NCBI GenBank assembly: GCA_964609675.1
Contig: CAZSRX010000020.1
Location: forward strand, 8,703-72,702
Length of the DNA: 64,000 bases
Direction: 5' to 3'
DNA from: CAZSRX01 sp964609675 [NCBI: uncultured Bacteroidota bacterium]
Lineage (GTDB): Bacteria > CLD3 > SB21
Of this stretch, positions 56,520 to 64,000 are shown piece after piece. Made by a program: the position numbers and the translations under genes. Within the stretch, counting starts at the first letter, position 1; each line of letters starts with the position of its first letter. A model generated the notes under the pieces. That model was not told the origin of the DNA, searched no databases, and was given only the letters and a program-made list of their open reading frames with translations.

Positions 56520-57692
56520 TTAATTCACTATTAATCCTTCTGCATTGACCCGTAAGAGATAGATATCATCTTTTGCTTCCAAAGTTTTTCGGGTAGTCCC
56601 TACGATCAGGATATCCCCGTTGTGGGTTTCCTGGATGCCATAACCGCGTTCATAACCTGTCCCCCCGTAAGTTCTTGACCATAGCCGCTCGCCGGCCGGC
56701 GTGTACTTTTCCACAAACACCTGGTCGTTCCTATTCAATTCGAACGTGGCGCCGGTTATCAGAATATTTTTATCGGCGGTTATGGCAAGTCCGTACGCAA
56801 AGTTTTTAGACGATGGCGGCCCGCAGGATACATTAAAAATCATGACACCGTTGTAATCCGTCTTTAATAAGAACGCCTGAAAAGCGCCAAGGCCGAGATC
56901 CAGATATCCGGTTAAAAAGATGCCTTCGCCAGCCGTTGCGCTCAGACCCCTGATGGTTGCATCGGCACCTAAATTATATATCCTGGTAGATAATTCCTGG
57001 CCGTCCGGTGTGGTCTCGATAATAAAGGGGCAATAATAAGGATGGTAACTGTTGGTCTGACCGGATACAATGAGACGTTCGCCCGGAAAATCCGCAATGG
57101 CTGTACCTACGTCCCACCGTCCGGTTTTCCCGATGGTCCGGATCCATTCCGTGTTTCCGGTTTTATTCAGCCGTACTAAAAGTATGTCATCCGCGGAAGA
57201 CCCAATAACAACCATGCCCTCGTCTTTTTGCGGTATGGCCATGGCACCGCGTTCATCTCCGGTTTCAGAGATATAACGGGTCCATATCAGATTACCCTGC
57301 GGATTAAGACTAAAGGCGTTTAAATAGATACGGTTTTTCTCAGTTACCCTTCCGGTCAGAAAATAATTCCCCATCCCTGATTCATAAACGGATTCCGCAA
57401 TATTATACCCGTTACCGCCGAAAGTTTTGGCCCACTCAATATTGGCATAACGGTCGGTTTTAAGAACCAGTATATCCTGATTACCCCGGATGCTGTTGGT
57501 CTGTCCGCATATCACATAGCCCTCATCCCTGCTCCTGCAAATGGCCCGGCCGACATCAGTTCCGCTGAAGGCAATGGTTTTCTCAAAATACCTTTCTTGC
57601 CGATCGGACTCGCAAGCTGATTGCATGAGAAAAACGACCACGGCAAGAAGCCAACGTAACCGGAGCGAGAGATTGTAATCACGGCCTGTCAT
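56520..57692 (-). CDS. Beta-propeller-like lipoprotein
   Basis: A 390-aa lipoprotein with lipobox MQSAC. The mature part is about seven repeats of roughly 45-50 residues, each with a GYVICGQT-type strand, DILVLKTD and WAKTFGGNG (also WSRTYGGTG), typical of propeller repeats in FCB surface proteins. Its ATG overlaps the TonB receptor stop by 4 bp. It could be a surface partner of that receptor. Confidence 0.78.
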   Translation of the reverse strand: MTGRDYNLSLRLRWLLAVVVFLMQSACESDRQERYFEKTIAFSGTDVGRAICRSRDEGYVICGQTNSIRGNQDILVLKTDRYANIEWAKTFGGNGYNIAESVYESGMGNYFLTGRVTEKNRIYLNAFSLNPQGNLIWTRYISETGDERGAMAIPQKDEGMVVIGSSADDILLVRLNKTGNTEWIRTIGKTGRWDVGTAIADFPGERLIVSGQTNSYHPYYCPFIIETTPDGQELSTRIYNLGADATIRGLSATAGEGIFLTGYLDLGLGAFQAFLLKTDYNGVMIFNVSCGPPSSKNFAYGLAITADKNILITGATFELNRNDQVFVEKYTPAGERLWSRTYGGTGYERGYGIQETHNGDILIVGTTRKTLEAKDDIYLLRVNAEGLIVN

Positions 57693-60076
57693 TGGGTTTT
57701 ACCTTTATCGCTCGTCATTCGGGGCATGTCCAGCTCTATGCTGAGGCCGAGAAGAAAAAACCTTTTAAAATATAACTGCCGGCTGCGTTCAAAGCCGGTT
57801 ATTTTCATATCGGCCACCCGCCGGTTCCAGGCGTATTGCCGAATGTTAGCATGATTATAGACATTGAGCACGCTGGCATAGACCGACCAGCCCATCTGAT
57901 TGCTGACCCATTTTTTTTCAAAGCGGAAATCCAGAGAATGGAAATCCGGCAACCGGGCGCTGTTCTTTTTGCCGGTTGCATAGAAAATCCGGCTTTCAGT
58001 TACAGAACTGTCGCCGATAATCCCCACCTGACTGGGCGTGTAGGGATCGCCGGTATGATACCGCCAGGTGGTTCCAAGCGTTATACGGCCTGGAAGATTC
58101 TGTATGAAACTGGCGGTAACGTTGTGACTGCGGTCCATGTCGCGGCGGGCCGTCTGGTCTGCATAGTTGACAATCCGGTGTAAGCCGAAAGAATAAGACA
58201 AAGTCAGCAGACTGCGGTTTTCAAACTGGCGCGTCATAAAGACATCCATGCCCCGTGAATTACCTTTTTTCGTAAAATAGGGTTTATCAATAATGCCGAT
58301 GCCCGATACGCGGTTAAAAAAATCATAATTGTAATCATCATTCAGATGCACGTAATCCTTATAATAAATATCCAACGTCGCGCTGGTATGCTGTCGGAAT
58401 CGGTAGATAACCGTGCCGATATAATGGATGCTTTTTTCCGGATGCCAATACAGTCGGTATTGGTTTTGATACACACGCATCTTATGGAAATTGTCCGGCT
58501 GATAATACCATCCGTAAGCCAGTTTGAACTCCATTTCCGGAGATGCCTCGAAGTTCCACGCCAGACGGGGCGCCAGTTGGTGCTTCTTTGTAAAACTCTG
58601 ATGCGACCACCGCAGACCTGCCGACAGACTCATGCGGTCCGTGAATCGCCATAAATCCTGTCCGTAAGCGCCGGCCTGATATTCCCGAAACTGCTTATCA
58701 AGTTTCATGACATCCATCGCCAGGGCGATCGCATTCGTTTCCGTAGGATTGATGCGGTATTCTTCATAATTATAATCGCTAAAAAACTGATGCGCCTCGA
58801 AACCAAATTCCACGGTATGCTGATCGTTCAGAATAAAAAAATGATCCTGCTTCAGGGTAAGGACTTTTGTCTGGCGGTGGTCCCGGTTGTTGCGTGAGTA
58901 ACTGGCGTCAAATGAAAAATCAGCCTGCTTGGACAGCGCCTGATAACCTACCGTCGTCAGCATATTATATCCTTCCGAAATCAGACTCTTCCAGTTGAGC
59001 CAGATATAATGATTGGTTTTATAACTGTCAAAAAACTCATTACGGACGTAGGCGCTGTCCTGACGGTACTCCACGCGGTCGCGTAACAGAAAATAATTCA
59101 GCGAAAAGCGGTTGAACGGATTGGGATGGTAATTGATTTTGGTCCACAGGTCATAAACCTCCGCGGGATAATCGGCCTTGGTGGTTTTCTCAATAATGTA
59201 CATATAGCTGGTGCGGCCGCTGGTGTACACTTCCATCTTATCATTGATACGCTGGTTCAGGTTGACCGACGCGCCCATAAAATCCACCGAGGCCCGCAGA
59301 GAGTCGTTATACAGCCGTTCCACGGTTTTGATGCGGAGCACGCCGGACATTTTATCGGGATGCCGCGCCGAGAAGCCGCCCATCAGGATTTTCATTTCAT
59401 CCACAAGATCGGAGCTCATGAGACTAAACGGCCCGTCGAGTTCGTCCAGATGAAACGGCTCAAATATTTCCAGGTTGTCAATGATCACGGCCGTTTCATC
59501 GGGGTTGCCGCCTTTGATGTGCGGTTTGGAACTCCATTCCGAGTGGGACACGCCGGGCAGAATCTGCAGACTGCGGTAAATATCACGGCTGTATAAATTG
59601 GCCGTGTACAGGATTTGGCGCGGCGTCAGGGAGTGGGTGGACGGTTCATCCGGTGAAACACTGATGGTGGCCGGCGTGATCTCAATCGGCTCAAACAACA
59701 GCGGCTGTTCTTTCAGCGCAACAATCATCTGCCGGGACTCCGTGAGCGATACGCGCCGGGTTACTTTTTCATATCCGATAATAGAAAAAACAATCCGGTA
59801 TTCGCCGGCCGGTATCTTATCGATCCGGAAATAACCGTTCGAGTCCGTCACATCTCCTTGACGGGTTTCGCGTATCATGACATTCACATACCGCAGAGGT
59901 TTATGCGTCACAGCCTGGCGGACATATCCTTCCAGGCTGACATAAGATTCCTGCGCCCGCAAAGGCGTTAAAGTCGAAAAGAATAAACCGATAAGAACCG
60001 CCATTACTCTACAGTGGATAATCAGTAACGTACTTAATAGTTTGTTGATAATAGATAAATCCTTAACTTTCTGCAA
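57689..60076 (-). CDS. TonB-dependent outer-membrane receptor with carboxypeptidase-like regulatory domain
   Basis: A 795-aa receptor. Signal peptide, then a CarboxypepD_reg-like domain (LEGYVRQAVTHKPLRYVNVMI and NGYFRIDKIPAGEYRIVFS regions), a plug domain (LPGVSHSEWSSKPHIKGG, ETAVIIDNLEI) and a beta-barrel. Imports ligands using TonB energy; the substrate is unknown. The start is TTG at 60076, with an ATG at 60004 as alternative; the longer form gives a better signal peptide. Confidence 0.88.
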   Translation of the reverse strand: MQKVKDLSIINKLLSTLLIIHCRVMAVLIGLFFSTLTPLRAQESYVSLEGYVRQAVTHKPLRYVNVMIRETRQGDVTDSNGYFRIDKIPAGEYRIVFSIIGYEKVTRRVSLTESRQMIVALKEQPLLFEPIEITPATISVSPDEPSTHSLTPRQILYTANLYSRDIYRSLQILPGVSHSEWSSKPHIKGGNPDETAVIIDNLEIFEPFHLDELDGPFSLMSSDLVDEMKILMGGFSARHPDKMSGVLRIKTVERLYNDSLRASVDFMGASVNLNQRINDKMEVYTSGRTSYMYIIEKTTKADYPAEVYDLWTKINYHPNPFNRFSLNYFLLRDRVEYRQDSAYVRNEFFDSYKTNHYIWLNWKSLISEGYNMLTTVGYQALSKQADFSFDASYSRNNRDHRQTKVLTLKQDHFFILNDQHTVEFGFEAHQFFSDYNYEEYRINPTETNAIALAMDVMKLDKQFREYQAGAYGQDLWRFTDRMSLSAGLRWSHQSFTKKHQLAPRLAWNFEASPEMEFKLAYGWYYQPDNFHKMRVYQNQYRLYWHPEKSIHYIGTVIYRFRQHTSATLDIYYKDYVHLNDDYNYDFFNRVSGIGIIDKPYFTKKGNSRGMDVFMTRQFENRSLLTLSYSFGLHRIVNYADQTARRDMDRSHNVTASFIQNLPGRITLGTTWRYHTGDPYTPSQVGIIGDSSVTESRIFYATGKKNSARLPDFHSLDFRFEKKWVSNQMGWSVYASVLNVYNHANIRQYAWNRRVADMKITGFERSRQLYFKRFFLLGLSIELDMPRMTSDKGKTQ

Positions 60077-60181
60077 GAATCCTGTGACCAGTGAGGTGTT
60101 TTATGGAACGAAGCGGCGTTAAATTGGGATTAAAAACAAAACCGGTTAATATGAACAAGAGCCCATTTCCGGTTCATTTTC

Positions 60182-62329
60182 TTATTTACCGATCAACACT
60201 GCTACCGAACGCGGCCCCAGTTCGTATTCCCACTGTCCGGTAAGATCGGGCGCATCCTGCGGCTCGTAAATCTCGTCGGGCGGAATCTGAAAGGTATCGA
60301 TAAACAAATGCCATTTTTTGGAACCGGAAGGCACGGGTAACTCAAATTTGTGGGCTTCCCAGTGGCTGTTCATAATGAGATAAATATCATTGTCGTAATG
60401 GCCGCCTATCAGGTGCATGCCGAGGCAGCGGTTTTCCGGCGACCAGTCGGGCTGGTAGCGCCGTAGTCCGTGCCAGACTACCACGGGCGCTTTTTCGGAA
60501 TGGGTCGTATAAAACACTTTACTCTTCAGAATGGGATGGAGCTTCCGGAAGCGAATCAGAATTTTGAAAAAGCGGTGTAAATCCCGGTTACGTTCCAGCA
60601 AAGACCAGTCCAGCCAGCTGATTTCATTGTCCTGGCAGTACGCGTTGTTGTTGCCCTGCTGGGTGCGGCCGAACTCGTCGCCGGCAAGAATCATCGGCAC
60701 GCCCTGAGCCATGAACAGCAGCGTGATCATGTTTCTCATCTGACGGCGCCGCAGACGGAGCACGCCGGGGTCGGTGGTCGGGCCTTCCGCGCCGCAATTC
60801 CAGCTGAAGTTGGTGTCGCAGCCGTCGCGGTTGTTTTCGCCGTTCGCTTCGTTATGCTTATCATTGTACGAAACCAGATCGTTCAGCGTGAAGCCGTCAT
60901 GGCAGGTAATGAAATTGATGCTGTGATGCGGGGCACGTCCGCTGACATAATACAAGTCGGGACTGCCCACCAGACGCGTGGCAATAGCCGATAAGGTCTC
61001 CGGGTCGCTCTTGACAAAACGGCGCACGTCGTCGCGGAATTTACCGTTCCACTCCGCCCAGCGTCCCCAGTTGGGAAACGTGCCGACCTGATAAAGCCCG
61101 GCCGCATCCCAGGCCTCGGCTATGAGTTTGATATTGGCGAGCACCGGATCGGCGGCAATACGCTCCAGCAGCGGCGGATTAGACATGACCGACCCGTCGG
61201 TGCCCCGCCCGAGTATGGAGGCCAAATCAAAGCGAAATCCGTCAATATGCATTTCCGTTACCCAATAGCGCAGGCAGTCGATGATCAGATCGCGGACGAC
61301 GGGATGATTGCAGTTCAGCGTGTTACCGCAGCCGGAAAAATTCAGATACCGCCCTGTCACCGGCTCCAGCATATAATAAACGCTGTTGTCAATCCCGCGG
61401 AATGATATCGTCGGGCCGTCTTCATTGCCTTCCGCCGTATGATTAAATACAATATCCAGGATTACTTCTATGCCCGCCTCATGCAAAGCATGGACCATCT
61501 GCTTGAACTCTTTCACCTGCAGTCCGTGATTCCCATCAACGGCATAGGATGCTTTAGGCGCAAAAAAAGCGATGGAGTGATATCCCCAGAAATTTTTCAG
61601 CGATTCCCCCGTAAACGGGTTTGTCCGCGGATTGTCATTTTCCTCAAATTCTGAAATCGGCAGCAGTTCGACGGCCGTAATACCCAGATCTTTCAGGTAA
61701 GGGATTTTTTCGATGATTCCCCGGTATGTTCCGGGCGCACGTACGCCCGATGACGGATGGCGCGTGAATCCCCGCACATGCAGTTCATAAATGACCGAGT
61801 CGGCCAGATGGATGTTCAGCGGCTGGTCGTTTTTCCAGTCGTATTCCTGCTCGAGAATCAGACCGCGACGCCATGCGGTTGGCTGTCCGTTTGTAGAATG
61901 CGCCGCCAGGTGCAGGGTTTTTCCATATTCGCCTCCACCCGATAACGCCGTGGTGTAAGGGTCCAGCAAAACCTTTTCGGAATCAAACCTGAACAGCGCG
62001 TTTGTTTCATGCGAAGGGCCGTTAATACGATAACCGTATTCGATATCATGATCCAGACCGTTGATAAACACATGCCACACGTCGCCGGTCCGGTTAAAAC
62101 GCGAATCCAATGGAATTTCAAAGATCGGTTCATCGTCCCCGGGCAGAAAAATGACTAAATTCACGGCTGAGGCGTGCCGGCTGAAAATTGCAAAATTAAT
62201 GCCCCCTCTTTCAAGGGAAGCGCCGAGCGGAATCGGTTTGCCTCTCAATATGCTGAAATTGCCGTGGATAATACTCAGCAGACCCTCTTTTGTTTTTTTG
62301 TTTTTTGAGACTTCGGTTGGATTGGTCAT
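60182..62329 (-). CDS. glgX: Glycogen debranching enzyme
   Basis: A 715-aa GH13 isoamylase-type enzyme that cleaves alpha-1,6 branches of glycogen. N-terminal CBM48-like domain (PLGASLERGGINFAIFSRHA), catalytic residues in GFRFDLASILG (Asp nucleophile), LIAEAWDAAGLYQVG (Glu) and FITCHDGFTLNDLV (Asp). ATG at 62329. Other glycogen genes are absent here. Downstream, an AACCGG/CCGGTT hairpin at 60140-60174 with T-rich flank may end its transcript. Confidence 0.95.
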   Translation of the reverse strand: MTNPTEVSKNKKTKEGLLSIIHGNFSILRGKPIPLGASLERGGINFAIFSRHASAVNLVIFLPGDDEPIFEIPLDSRFNRTGDVWHVFINGLDHDIEYGYRINGPSHETNALFRFDSEKVLLDPYTTALSGGGEYGKTLHLAAHSTNGQPTAWRRGLILEQEYDWKNDQPLNIHLADSVIYELHVRGFTRHPSSGVRAPGTYRGIIEKIPYLKDLGITAVELLPISEFEENDNPRTNPFTGESLKNFWGYHSIAFFAPKASYAVDGNHGLQVKEFKQMVHALHEAGIEVILDIVFNHTAEGNEDGPTISFRGIDNSVYYMLEPVTGRYLNFSGCGNTLNCNHPVVRDLIIDCLRYWVTEMHIDGFRFDLASILGRGTDGSVMSNPPLLERIAADPVLANIKLIAEAWDAAGLYQVGTFPNWGRWAEWNGKFRDDVRRFVKSDPETLSAIATRLVGSPDLYYVSGRAPHHSINFITCHDGFTLNDLVSYNDKHNEANGENNRDGCDTNFSWNCGAEGPTTDPGVLRLRRRQMRNMITLLFMAQGVPMILAGDEFGRTQQGNNNAYCQDNEISWLDWSLLERNRDLHRFFKILIRFRKLHPILKSKVFYTTHSEKAPVVVWHGLRRYQPDWSPENRCLGMHLIGGHYDNDIYLIMNSHWEAHKFELPVPSGSKKWHLFIDTFQIPPDEIYEPQDAPDLTGQWEYELGPRSVAVLIGK

Positions 62330-62668
62330 GGCTACCCGTTCCGGAAAAATCAAAAAAATGTTATGCCCAGTTTACCAAAAAAAATATTTAAATAAAAGAA
62401 AATGTTTCGAATGTAACAGAAAATTTTTTTTTTAATATAAACAATATTCGTAACGTATGGATACTTCTTGGTGTAAAAAATTCACACGACGATTCCTTTT
62501 TCAACATCACCATTCATTTTGTTAAACCAAACCCATCCTCTTTAGGCCGTACGCTTAAATACTCTTGAATAATAATATTATCTTTTGTACCTTAATGTCG
62601 GATCGGCTGTTATTCATATATCAGTCGTTCTTTATAACCGATACCAGACAGATACGCTTGAGGGCCCT
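62330..62668. other. Divergent intergenic region glgX / birA
   Basis: A 339-bp AT-rich gap with an A/T homopolymer patch around 62405-62440. A candidate birA promoter is TTGAAT (62565-62570), 17 bp, TACCTT (62588-62593); the -10 is weak. No gene or strong hairpin seen. Confidence 0.4.
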
Positions 62669-63457
62669 ATGGAAAATGATTTCAAAAAAATAAAGCAATT
62701 CGCCGAAACGGGCTTACCGACATCGCACATCGGCCGGAAAATCATCGCTCTGGACACCGTGGAATCCACCAACCGGATTACCCGGCAGTGGATACAGGAA
62801 CGCCGCATTTTTGAGGGACAGGTCGTGATCGCCGATGAGCAGACCTTCGGCCGCGGACGTCTCGAGCGCAGCTGGCACTCCCCGCCCGGCGAAGGTATTT
62901 GGATGTCGGTCGTGATTAAGCCGCGCGTGGATATCAAGCACTGGTACTGGTACACCCTGCTGTCGGCAGTGGCTGTGGCGCGTACTATTGAGGAAACCAC
63001 GGGTATCCAACCAGAACTCAAATGGCCCAATGACGTCATGATTAACGGAAAAAAATGCTGCGGGATACTTATCGAATCCGTTCCCGTCGGCGACCGCACG
63101 CTGCTCGTGATGGGACTCGGTCTCAACATCAACCAGTCCGGATTTCCAGATGAACTCAAAGAGCGCGCCATCTCTCTGTCTATGGTTACCGGACGATTGT
63201 GGTCCCGCCTTGATATTTTCAAAGTGATGCTGACCCATTTTAACGACCTGATAAAAGAAGTATCCACCGATATCATCGCCCTGTGGAAACAGCGTGTGCG
63301 GTTCTGGGGCGAGCCGGTGCTGGTCATTGAGGCCGGCCAGTCCTACGAGGCGATCGCTGAAGATATTGATGAGGATGGCGGATTAATCATAACCCGCGAG
63401 GGCCAAAAAACCAAGCTGTACGCCGGCGACGTGATATTACGAGTTCAACGCGGTTAG
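62669..63457 (+). CDS. birA: Biotin--[acetyl-CoA-carboxylase] ligase
   Basis: A 262-aa biotin protein ligase without the N-terminal helix-turn-helix, so a non-repressor type. Motifs: biotin/ATP loop FGRGRLERSWHS, KWPNDVMINGKKCCGILIES, and the C-terminal GGLIITREG. The ATG at 62669 follows GAGGG; an upstream in-frame start would lack a ribosome site. Converges with a small membrane-protein gene, overlapping 4 bp. Confidence 0.95.
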   Translation: MENDFKKIKQFAETGLPTSHIGRKIIALDTVESTNRITRQWIQERRIFEGQVVIADEQTFGRGRLERSWHSPPGEGIWMSVVIKPRVDIKHWYWYTLLSAVAVARTIEETTGIQPELKWPNDVMINGKKCCGILIESVPVGDRTLLVMGLGLNINQSGFPDELKERAISLSMVTGRLWSRLDIFKVMLTHFNDLIKEVSTDIIALWKQRVRFWGEPVLVIEAGQSYEAIAEDIDEDGGLIITREGQKTKLYAGDVILRVQRG

Positions 63458-63789
63458 AATCTTTCTTCCTGCGGGCGTTGCCTGAAATAATCTACAAGCA
63501 GTTCGCTAAGCAGCATGCCCGTGAATAGGGATACGAACATCACCAAAACCGTGAGCATGATTTCATCGGACCATTCCATCGGGCTATGACTCAGAAAAAT
63601 CATCAAAGACGTCTGGGCGGTTAAAAATATAAAGGGTGTAAGCCAACGCCGAATCCGGTAGCATTTCTGCAGATGCGGATTATCCCGACGAAGGGCTTCG
63701 TTTTTCCAGGCCCCTCGAAAGGAAGCAAACCATGGCCAAAAAATGGTCAGTAAAATACTGCTGATGATTATGAAAAATTTTGTATGCAT
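63454..63789 (-). CDS. Small membrane protein of unknown function
   Basis: A 111-aa protein with three hydrophobic segments (FIIISSILLTIFWPWF, PFIFLTAQTSLMIFL and LTVLVMFVSLFTGMLL) and a charged loop between the first and second. No family recognised. The ATG at 63789 is a guess; neither it nor a TTG five codons upstream has a clear ribosome site. Confidence 0.55.
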   Translation of the reverse strand: MHTKFFIIISSILLTIFWPWFASFRGAWKNEALRRDNPHLQKCYRIRRWLTPFIFLTAQTSLMIFLSHSPMEWSDEIMLTVLVMFVSLFTGMLLSELLVDYFRQRPQEERF

Positions 63790-64000
63790 AAAAATTATCA
63801 ACAAATTACCAACAGATTATAGCGGCAAATACTTAGTTGTTTATTTGTAGCAATATAAGATAAAAAGCTGTTAATGTAAAGTAAATTTTTAACTTAAAGA
63901 CTGACTAAAAATTACACGGAATAGTCTTTATAAAGTTCAGACTTGTTGAAATCGAGAATTGGCTATTATCAGGATAAATTGTTGAATCATCTGAAAGTAC

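Overview
The window is a gene-dense stretch of a bacterial chromosome with about 54 protein genes and no rRNA, tRNA, CRISPR array or insertion sequence that I could see. The organism is Gram-negative and points to the FCB superphylum, perhaps near Ignavibacteria, Calditrichota or KSB1. The clues are a peptidase with a type IX secretion C-terminal sorting domain (54182-56500), a PorD-like DUF4835 protein (3706-4575), a TonB-dependent receptor with an N-terminal carboxypeptidase-regulatory-like domain, SPII lipoproteins, Lnt and an RND pump. The phylum assignment is inference.

Layout. 5-6.0 kb (minus): ornithine aminotransferase, an aldo/keto reductase, a sigma-54 response regulator, the PorD-like protein, a zinc-ribbon coiled-coil protein and FolE. 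6.3-10.9 kb (plus): a phosphomannomutase with a histone-H1-like lysine-rich N-terminal tail, a DUF104/PIN toxin-antitoxin pair, glutamate formimidoyltransferase and a Gate-domain membrane protein. 10.9-21.9 kb (minus): a thiamine-binding protein, then one long unit running dxr-rseP-tgt-rhodanese-def-hydrolase-RND adaptor-RND pump-MBL hydrolase. 22.0-25.6 kb (plus): a response regulator/kinase, ComF, a lipid kinase and a Crp-family regulator. 25.7-35.5 kb (minus): a DHH phosphoesterase, then a compact unit of PHP phosphoesterase, a fused pseudo-isochorismatase/kinase-like protein and a 2042-residue alpha-2-macroglobulin. 35.7-47.8 kb (minus): a very long unit that begins with the classic translation operon thrS-infC-rpmI-rplT-pheS and continues through ridA, a lipid kinase, a two-CW histidine kinase, an HD-GYP response regulator, a lipoprotein and an outer-membrane barrel. 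48.1-50.0 kb (plus): a small protein, peroxiredoxin, a secreted protein and a lipocalin. 50.0-62.3 kb (minus): frameshifted dtd, lnt, speA, then TonB receptor / propeller lipoprotein / M14 peptidase, and glgX. 62.6-63.8 kb: birA (plus) and a small membrane protein (minus).

Points most worth following up: the histone-tail phosphomannomutase; the isochorismatase-like/kinase fusion whose catalytic Cys is Lys, next to the giant A2M; the ridA/dagK junction, where the two genes share a frame across a single TGA and dagK lacks any ATG/GTG/TTG before its conserved NP motif; the one-base frameshift in dtd; the M14 peptidase whose catalytic Glu appears to be Val; the roughly 125-residue insertion in RseP; and the terminator-like hairpin in the folE leader. 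No family assignment was checked by database search; all rest on recognised motifs, lengths and gene order.
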